From positions 310,001 through 374,000 of the forward strand of contig NW_006921543.1 of the NCBI RefSeq assembly GCF_000340215.1: 64,000 nt of DNA, given 5' to 3'. Numbering within the stretch: position 1 is the stretch's first letter; each line of letters opens with the position of its first letter. The notes below the pieces were generated by a model. It was not told the DNA's origin, made no database searches, and saw only the letters and a program-made list of their open reading frames with translations. Shown here piece after piece: positions 56,314-64,000 of the stretch. Origin of the DNA: Pseudocercospora fijiensis CIRAD86. Its lineage: Eukaryota; Ascomycota; Dothideomycetes; Mycosphaerellales; Mycosphaerellaceae. The position numbers were made by a program, and so were the translations under genes.

Positions 56314-58558
56314 TCTCTCGCGAGGTCTAGAAGATATAGTAGTACGATACTATATATAGATATACTAAATAAAGATACCTATATCGCTAGCTACGGTTCG
56401 TAACTATACGTTAATACTCTAGAAAGACTATTCGCCTAGGCGTATATCTTACGCGTTAAGCTATTACTAGGTTAATCGCTTTATACGAAGGAACCCTACT
56501 ATTCGAACTGTATTTAAGCGAGCCTTAGATAACGACTATATTAGCGCGAATAGGACGACGACGATAACGCATAGCTAGATTAAGGATCCGTAGAAAGCGA
56601 TTAATTTCTTCTATAGGCTTAAGAAGACAATCGTATAATACGACGTTACGTTTAAGGATATATTTATTATAGACGAGTTAGGCTTTATAATCGGACGCCT
56701 TACGCGATCTACGAGGGAGGTAGTTATACTATACCGATAACGTAACGCTTAGTCTATATAACCCGGTAGTCGGGAACAGATTATAGTAATCGAATCGAGC
56801 GGACTAGACGGTTAGGTAGGACCGCTATTTATAATTACGAAAGGAAAGCATTTTACAGTAAATTATATTCGTATTTTATAAGAGAATCTTAAAGACCCGC
56901 TCGTAGTTTACGCGTTATCTAAAAACGGATAGAGTAACTCTAACTATAGTTTTTACTAGCTTAAAAAGTTCGAAGTCGTAACCCGCGAGCGAGTAACCGA
57001 TAAAGATTTCGATAAAGATAGAGACCTAGTTATCTCGAATCTACGATACTAGATACTAATCTTTAATAGGTACAAATTATATCTTACGTATAAGCTTATC
57101 GTATTCTACGAAGTAAACCGAATACTCTTATACCTACTCGCTCTATATACTACGTATTTTATATAGCTATTAGATATCGGTATATTTAGTACGCTAAGAT
57201 AGAGGTACTCCGAGGTAGTAAAGGCGTAGAATACGAACCTCGGTACGTAGTCTACGATCGATCGGGAGATCTTCCTTCGGCTATATACTCGGATCCGACC
57301 TTTAGTATTTATACCTTAGAATATATATAATATATTAGTAGCTTGCGGTATTTAGGTACCGGAGAGGTACTTATTAAACAATTATCGGAAGAATCCTACG
57401 TAATTAGCTCGTATATTACGACTTATCTAAGATAATATATATATTAGAGACCGACTAGAATTAAACATTAGTCGCGTTTTACGGCAGGTAAAAGATAAAG
57501 GGTATCCGCTAATATCGTAGCTCCCGGTTCTATAGTCGTAGAGTACGTACGTTCCAATTTGCGTCTAACTCGAAATTAACCCAGAATCTACCTTCGTAAA
57601 ATAACTATCCCGTTTCGGACTACTACTAGAGAATTCAATCTCGTAGTCTACGGCTATATTTAATATATTGCACTTACTTAAGTCTACGATATCGTAGGAT
57701 AAGTCCGGATCTCTAGGCTCTCGAAAGCAAGATACGAATCGGTATCTAGCCTATAAAGAACGTACCTAGCTATTTATTCCGGATACCGATTAGGATTTCG
57801 GGATTCTAGAAGCTCCTCCGAGTTCGCCGATTACGCCGTATTCTACGAAATAGATTACGTATACTATAGATCTCTACCTATACCCTACTATAACGGACTA
57901 TACGCGATATACGACTCTAATAAAAACGATACGAGGTATAGTAGCTCTCGAGGCTAGAGCTAAACTTGTAGAAGAAGAGGTTAGTAAGTTATAGGACTAT
58001 ATAGAATAGAATTGCAAGAAGCGAAAGAATAATATACTCTACGATAAGGAGAATAAGGAGAAGGCTTATTACTACCTTAAAAATATTATCGCCTTCGAAG
58101 CTCGTAAAGAGGGGCGTTATAGACTATAAGAGATATAATAGGTAGAGCTAGCTACGTAATATAGTCTACTTTTATAAAGGAAGACTAAGATCTAGAATAA
58201 ACTTACTATTTTAGACTAAAAGAAGAATACAGGTAAACGCTATTTATATTAAAGACTATAGAAGATAAAGCGTAAAAGGTAAAGAAAGATATATTTAAAA
58301 GAAGGGTAGAGGTAAATAAGGACGTTAAAATTCTCGAGAAGGAAGATATCGCTACGTAAACCGCGTTCCTAATTAGCTTAATAGATATAGAATCCCGAGC
58401 GAATATATATAATACTTTAGCTTAGGCGAAAGCAACTCGCGACAAGGCGGAGGAAGAACGTAAGAACGTAGAACGCGAGCTATAATAGATAATCGCCGAT
58501 ATACGTAGAGCCGAAACCGCGAAATTTAAGACGTCCCGGGATTACTTCTAATCTTTAC
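56314..58558 (+). pseudogene. Third pogo/Tc1-type transposase relic between the two Fot1-like copies
   Basis: The plus strand encodes a CENP-B/Tc5-like helix-turn-helix (NPTIRTVFKRALDNDYI) near 56,470. A DDE core follows: FIIDELGFIIG near 56,670, GPLFIITKGKHF near 56,820, LSKNG near 56,920, and QLLDIGIFSTLR (first residue read as stop) near 57,170. A long Lys/Glu-rich tail runs to about 58,540. The sequence differs from copies 1 and 2, so this is another pogo-like family. TAG/TAA codons interrupt every frame. Its own inverted repeats were not found. The N-terminal DNA-binding part may be missing or displaced by insertion of copy 1. Confidence 0.7.
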
Positions 58559-58560
58559 TA

Positions 58561-58656
58561 TCCGGGGTTTCGTTAGTTACTTTATACCCGCTACCGCGGG
58601 GAAATAGGCTATACGTAAAATCGCACTTTCTTAGTAGGCTATACGTAAATCTCGAT
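58561..58656. repeat. Left terminal inverted repeat of Fot1-like copy 2
   Basis: It starts TCCGGGGTTTCGTTAGTTAC after TA at 58,559-58,560, has the palindrome CCGCTACCGCGGGG, then GGCTATACGTAA twice, ending CTCGAT. Confidence 0.9.
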
Positions 58657-61600
58657 ATAATCGTACCTTCTAGTCCTATTCGGATATCTAGGTATATACA
58701 TTATTGAACCGCGAGTCTAAATATTATTAAAGTAGCCTTGTCCGAGTATGTAGTAGCTATAGACCTTACTGCCGCCCTTTTCTTATATAATCCTTAGCAG
58801 GCGCGTCTACCTTATTCCTTAATGCTTATTATAGCGCGTATCCTCGTGTTCCTTCTCTTTCTCTTGTTTTCTAGCGCTATACGGATTGTATACGATTGTC
58901 GCTATAGCGCGTACGAAGGGTAGAAGGAAGGGAAAGAAGCGGGTACGCGCTAAGCGGTTAACTAAGATAGAGAGGGTAGAAAGGGTAGTAGAACGCATCG
59001 TTTCGAGGTACCGTAAACTATAGGCTAAATTAGTTAAGCTTAGTATAAAGCAGGTATATAAGATTAAGAGAGTAACTAACCTATATTCGCGGGTCTATTA
59101 GCGACTAAGAGGCCGTAGATCGCTGTTATCGCGCGCTCTAACTAATACTAAACTCGACGAGTCTTAGGAATTAGTACTAGCGGACTATTGTCGAGAGAGG
59201 GACGCAATAGGGATATTCGTACCGGTAGCGCTTATCGGTATTATTGCAATAGATATGCTAAAGAGGGTAGCGCTAGAAGATAAGGTTATTCTACTATTTA
59301 GTGCGGATTAGGCGGACCGATTCCTAGTTCGATATAGCCTTAGTAAGGTCAAGTCTAAACCTATCGAGAAACAGCGGAAGGAGGCCTATAACCCTTCGAC
59401 GATAAGAGCGTAGTTTAATCGGTTCGAGGCAATAGTAACGCGGCTAAAGGTAAAGCCTTAGAATACGTAGAATTTCGACGAGACTAGATTTCGAGTTAGA
59501 ATTAGTAGCAACGAGTATATCGTTATAATAGACACGAAGCGGCGCGCTTAGACGGCGTATAACACTAACTGTATATACGTAACTGTTATCGAGACCGTTA
59601 ACGCGTACGGTAACGTAATCGATTATTAGTTAATTGTTAAAGGTGTAATAGTCTAAGAACGGTAGGTGCCGAAGGAAGGTAAGTCGTAAGTCCGTTACCT
59701 AAGGCAAGAAGGCAAGAACGACGTTAGTTGCTTACTATATCCTTATTCTTAGGTAAGGACAACTTCTTAATTACTATTAACGAGTCCGGTTATATAACAG
59801 ACGACACTACTATATACTATATTTACTAGTTTAAGCGGAAGACGAGACCTAACGATCTAAACGAGTAGAGAGTGCTATTATGCGACAACTACGGCTCTTA
59901 CTGCTTTAAGGAATTCGCTGCCTTCGTAAAGCGATATAAGATCTAGTTATAGGGCCTATAACTACATACCTCGCACTTTATGTAGCTACTTAACGTTATT
60001 CTATTCTAGGCATACAAATTAAGGTATAGATAGGCGGTCTTAGAAGCTATATACCGTAGTGTTAGTAAGTTTGGTATAGCCGAGTTCGTAGAAGCCCTCT
60101 TAGCTATTCGGGCGAGGACATTTACTAACTATAATATAAGGGCCGCATTCCGCAAGACAGGCTTATTCCCGATCGATAGGGAGGTTCCTTACAAACACAT
60201 TCGAGATTAGTATAGCGCTACTAACTATAACTAGAACTAGCAAGTAATTAAGAGCGAGTTGTTATAAAAGGAGGCCCGCAACGAGGAATCTCTAGCAATA
60301 GCGGATGTCGCTTAGTAGGAACACCTAGTATTAGTTAAGCGAGAACGTTTAGTTAATCCTACTATTATCGATCTAGACGGGTAGTATTACGCTAATAACC
60401 GCTACTATTTATAGGACCTCGAGAATATTATTGCTTAAGGCATACTATCGTCGCTACCTTAGCCGATCCGTATACTAACCCCTAAGTTGCTAGAATGGCT
60501 GCTTTGTACTACTACTAGCCCTCGTACGATATAGGCATCTCGTAACGCTATACAAGCTCGTAGGGACTTCCGACGCTCTTATCTAAAGCTAGCCCCTCCT
60601 AGTATTAATACAATATTAGGATTCAATCTATTCTCCTTATCCTCTATAAAGCGAGCAGAGGCTATATACAATATATTAGTAGACGCGGCTATATATAAGG
60701 GTAAAGAATACAAGCGCAAATACAAGTCTATAAGCCTTATTAAACGCGCAAGGAAGCGATAGAAGGAACAACCTAATCGGCTTATTCGAGCTAGCGCTAT
60801 CGAGGCCTCTAAACTACGCTTACAACTTACTTAGCAAGACAAGGAGATAGCTAACAATAGCTATTAGAAGGTGCTCCGTAATGCTAAGGCGGCGTATAAG
60901 AAGGTACGCTAGTATCGACTAAAGTATAGCGAGGCCTTCCGTATTGTCTTTAATAATAACGGTAAGGTAAAGTTTACAGACGTTGTATTATAGACAATCG
61001 ATAAGCCGCTACGGCGCATCTTCGACCTTCGACTTCTTAGTAGTACTAGCGACTCGAAGAAGACTAGTAATCTATACGCTACTACTATAAACGAATACAA
61101 GCGATATACCTATATATCCGACGACGGCGATATTACTTATATATAGAGCACGGTCTTTACGATATAAGTACTAAGCCGCACTTGCGACTATAAAGAAGGC
61201 GACCTTCTAATATAGACTAACGTTAAGACAAAGCGGTAGCTAAACGGCCAATTCGCGTAAGAGCCTAATACTCGACTCGACTAGCTATAATAAGATAAGG
61301 CGCTACTTAATAAGGATACCGTTTACACTATAGTTTGGCCTTACTTAGTATATCCTCGTCGCCGCGCCGAGTCGGTATAGCGTAAGCGCTATTTCTACGA
61401 GGCTCCGAAGAAAACTAGCCGCTATAGAGGCTCGGTTGCTAGTAGTAAGAACAACCCTATTAAGTTGGAAGACATATAGGACAGTTAAGAGGCGATTACA
61501 CAATAGACATATAGGCCGACTAGTAAAGTAATTAATAATATAGTAGATACAAGGTATGCGCGGAGGCTATTATGTCTACCTAGAGGTCTAATTTAAGCTA

Positions 61601-61694
61601 TACGGTCGCAATTTGCTCGGAAACCCTTGCTTCTTAACTATAATCGCACTTACTATCAATTTCCCGGCTTATATACTCTATAATATACCGTAGT

Positions 61695-61793
61695 GTCGAG
61701 ATTTACGTATAGCCTACTAACAAATTGCGATTTTACGTATAGCCGAGAACCTCTCGCGTAGGCGAGGGGAGAAGTAGCTAACGCAACCCCGGA
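61695..61793. repeat. Right terminal inverted repeat of Fot1-like copy 2
   Basis: This is the inverse of 58,561-58,656, ending AACCCCGGA before TA. The outer 60 bp match the left end of copy 1 (GTTGCGTTAGCTAC) in inverted form. Confidence 0.9.
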
Positions 61794-61795
61794 TA

Positions 61796-64000
61796 TCGTA
61801 GAATACGATAGGTAGAATATAGGTTAAAATAGAAGAGATCGAACAGATTTATAATAACTTAGACTATATTAGGCGATAATAAGAGGACTTAGACTTATAG
61901 AGCGGAAGCGAGGTAGAAAGTAGCGACGACGAAAACAGTAGCGGCGGCTATTTATAGACGTCTACTACGTATACTAAGTTAGTACCGACTAGGAGATCGA
62001 CTCGTATAGTATTAATATATTTCGCTAGGCTATATAGTATATCTATTTATTACGGTTAATAAGAATCTATACTACTCGTTACCTATAGCTATATTAAAGC
62101 GATAGACCTCTACCTTCTTTTATTTATCTCCTTTTAAGTTCTTCTTCTCTTTTACTATATATCTCCTAATTTTTCAATCCTACGTCTCTTCGTTAAATAC
62201 TATCTCCTCGACTCTATCGCTATCTACCTCTATATCCGCCTACTATATCTACACTCCCTCTTCTAGCTCTAATATATCCCTAACGCGATTACTTACTGCC
62301 GCGAACAAAGTCCTATCTATTACGTAAGACTCGTTAGAATACCTACTATATATATAGCAATTACTAGTAGCGCGTAATCCGTACTCTATTATAATTACTA
62401 TAGTATATCTATACCTTTTATATATATAGTCTTAGATTCTATTATCTTCTATTGTCTTAGTAGCACTTATGCCGTTGCCTCCCTATAGTAAAATAAACGG
62501 ATTAGTAGCCTCTATTAGCTCCTAATCTATCGCTTAGAAACTACTCTAAGGCGTAGGAAGTCTAATATCGCTTTTCTTAGATAGGGCCTCTACCTCGGCT
62601 AACTTATCTATCCGATTTTTGCCGGCTTTTAGTTAATAACTTAGTTATTACCTAATAGACGCTTTAGGAACTATCGATTATATTAGCGGGGTCGAGAAAT
62701 ATAGCGCTCGTAGACTATCTATACGGTAGCGCTCGATAAATCCGCCTTTATCGTCGGAGTCTAAAACGATATTAATTGCTACAAGTATATTAATATCGTT
62801 ACGGACGCTCTCGAAGTCGTTAAGTAATAATTTAGAGACATCCTATACTTAGCCTATATACCGTACGTATATAGACTACGCTTTTAATAACCGAAGGTCT
62901 CAAGTATCTTAATCTACCGCATTCTACGTAGCTATCCGATTTACGAACGGCTAGTATATTAACTTATAATCTAAGGCTAGGTAGGCCGCTTTACCTCTAA
63001 TTTTAGTTAAATACTAATCGCTCGACTATCTAGTTAGTATTATACTAAGTACCGTAGCGGTAGATAATATTATAAAAGGGTTAACTTTATAGTAGTACTA
63101 TTTAATATATATCTTCTAGCCTCGCCGATCCTACCGGAGTAGTATACCTACTAGATATTTATATATAAGCTTACTTAGGTAGCGCGTAGTATATATCGAA
63201 CGTTAGCTATTATCTAGTAACTATACTATTTCCGATAGGTACTTACTAGTTTCTCGTTATAGTACTCGAGGACTTAGTTATTAAGTATCTTATTAGCGTA
63301 TAATATCTAGTCTATCCTTTTTAAGCGTCGGTTATTACGATTAGCGCTTCGTTTATTAAGGTCGCTCGGATATAGGTATTAATATAGCCTCGCTCCTTTC
63401 GTATAGCTTCTTATAACTATTCTAATATTAGTCTCGATACTATTATATTAGGATCTCTACCGACTGCTTTAGTTACGTCCTTCGATAGTAGTATATCGCC
63501 TCCTAGAGTCCTAGCTATAGTACTATTATATGTAAAGCTAGTAATCGATCGTAGTTTTAACAATATACCTCTTTAATTGTTTCTTCTACCTATACTAGGG
63601 TTTAAGTAGTAGGAAATATCGTCTTTTATCTTCTAGCCCTAGTTAACGTAATAGCGAATAGCTTACGACGCGTCTCGTTATATAATATTTACTCTCTAGC
63701 TTCGAATAAGCCCCGCTTTCGATTTAAACGTTCTTCTTTAGTAGTAATTAAGCCTTTGTCCTACTTCTAATATCGCTTTAATAGCTTTATATCGTCGCCC
63801 TAATTCGCCTTATCGCCGTACTTCTATTTTAGCCTTGCCGGATCTTTACTATCTCTGCTATTATACTAGTTACTTTAGTCCTATGTCGCTATACTCTAGT
63901 ATATATTACCTTTATAAATTTTGGTCTAATACTACTCGCTACGTATAAAGAAGTCTCCTTCCCGTTTTCTTCTTTGTTTCTAGTATCCCTATCCGACTCT
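61796..64000. repeat. RIP-degraded repeat of unknown type
   Basis: The base pattern matches the rest of the block, almost lacking CpA/TpG. The minus strand holds long stop-poor, charged stretches from about 63,850 to 62,100 (for example EERLNRKRGLFEARE and ARLEDIYQIVLLQS). This suggests a protein-coding element running leftward from beyond the window. I do not recognise the family and found no repeat ends. Confidence 0.6.

Larger units (their letters stand above)
58561..61793 (+). mobile_element. Fot1/pogo-like DNA transposon copy 2, 3.2 kb, RIP-dead
   Basis: This is the same family as copy 1 in the opposite orientation, with TA duplication at 58,559-58,560 and 61,794-61,795. The plus strand reads an N-terminal DNA-binding region from about 58,930, then NFDETRFRV near 59,471 with the first catalytic Asp, and CDNYGSYCFKEF near 59,881 with the second. 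The third Asp position is now Asn (LLNVILFQAYK). A coiled, basic stretch lies near 60,640-60,900, followed by a long extra C-terminal region to about 61,600 (FDLRLLSSTSDSKK, YISDDGDITYI, PYLVYPRRRAESV). Frames are broken by TAG/TAA. The extra region is present in both copies, so it belongs to the element. Confidence 0.87.

Noticed and set aside
60909..61100. 63-codon minus-strand ORF
   Set aside because: It is antisense to the C-terminal region of the Fot1-like transposase, a shadow frame.
61796..64000. Starship captain (DUF3435 tyrosine recombinase) in the right-end relic
   Set aside because: I looked for its characteristic motifs and could not find enough of them; the match was only to general charged composition.
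1..64000. PKS, NRPS or terpene synthase core gene
   Set aside because: No ketosynthase, adenylation or terpene-cyclase motifs were seen in any frame, including the damaged regions.
1..64000. tRNA, rRNA or other structured RNA genes
   Set aside because: No cloverleaf-like or rRNA-like segment was recognised by eye. The primer-site strings next to the LTRs are only short tRNA complements.

Overview
The window comes from a filamentous ascomycete (Pezizomycotina). A Dothideomycete is my best guess. The genes have short introns of about 48-60 bp with GT..AG ends and CTGAC/CTAAC branch sites, a pyrimidine-rich leader precedes several start codons, and the gene content is typically fungal: a Zn2Cys6 regulator, a P450-reductase fusion and TRI12-type MFS transport. 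The repeats carry the mark of repeat-induced point mutation (RIP). CpA and TpG are almost absent while CpG is kept, and TAG/TAA stops fall where Trp and Gln codons are expected.

The layout has three parts. (1) Positions 1 to about 1,860 hold the 5' part of a RIP-damaged Ty1/Copia element on the minus strand, cut by the window edge. (2) Positions 2,150 to 34,450 are an ordinary gene island. (3) From about 34,900 to the end lies a nested block of RIP-dead transposons. It holds a gag-integrase relic of a chromovirus-type Gypsy element, then a tandem pair of near-complete copies of the same element sharing one central 189-bp LTR (38,015-52,049). After that come two copies of an unusually long Fot1/pogo-like DNA transposon in opposite orientations (53,013-56,311 and 58,561-61,793), each with TA target duplications and about 100-bp inverted repeats. 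A third pogo-type transposase relic lies between them, followed by unrecognised RIP-degraded sequence.

The left half of the island (2.1-20.7 kb) looks like a metabolic gene cluster without a PKS, NRPS or terpene-synthase core: two EthD-domain proteins, an alcohol dehydrogenase relic, a TRI12-type transporter, an aldehyde dehydrogenase, two short-chain dehydrogenases, two Baeyer-Villiger monooxygenases and a Zn2Cys6 regulator. The regulator's upstream region carries a 13-copy minisatellite. Together with the CYP505-type P450 at the right edge, the enzymes would fit oxidation of an alcohol to a ketone, then an ester or lactone, then an acid, as in subterminal hydrocarbon or fatty-acid oxidation or cyclic-ketone breakdown. 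That pathway is inference. No esterase is present.

The right half of the island (21.5-31.1 kb) holds housekeeping-like genes: a spindle-pole-type coiled-coil protein, a small acidic protein, a small secreted protein, an Oms1-like mitochondrial methyltransferase and a DAO-family amine oxidase. Exon structures were read by eye from splice signals and family continuity and have not been confirmed by transcripts.
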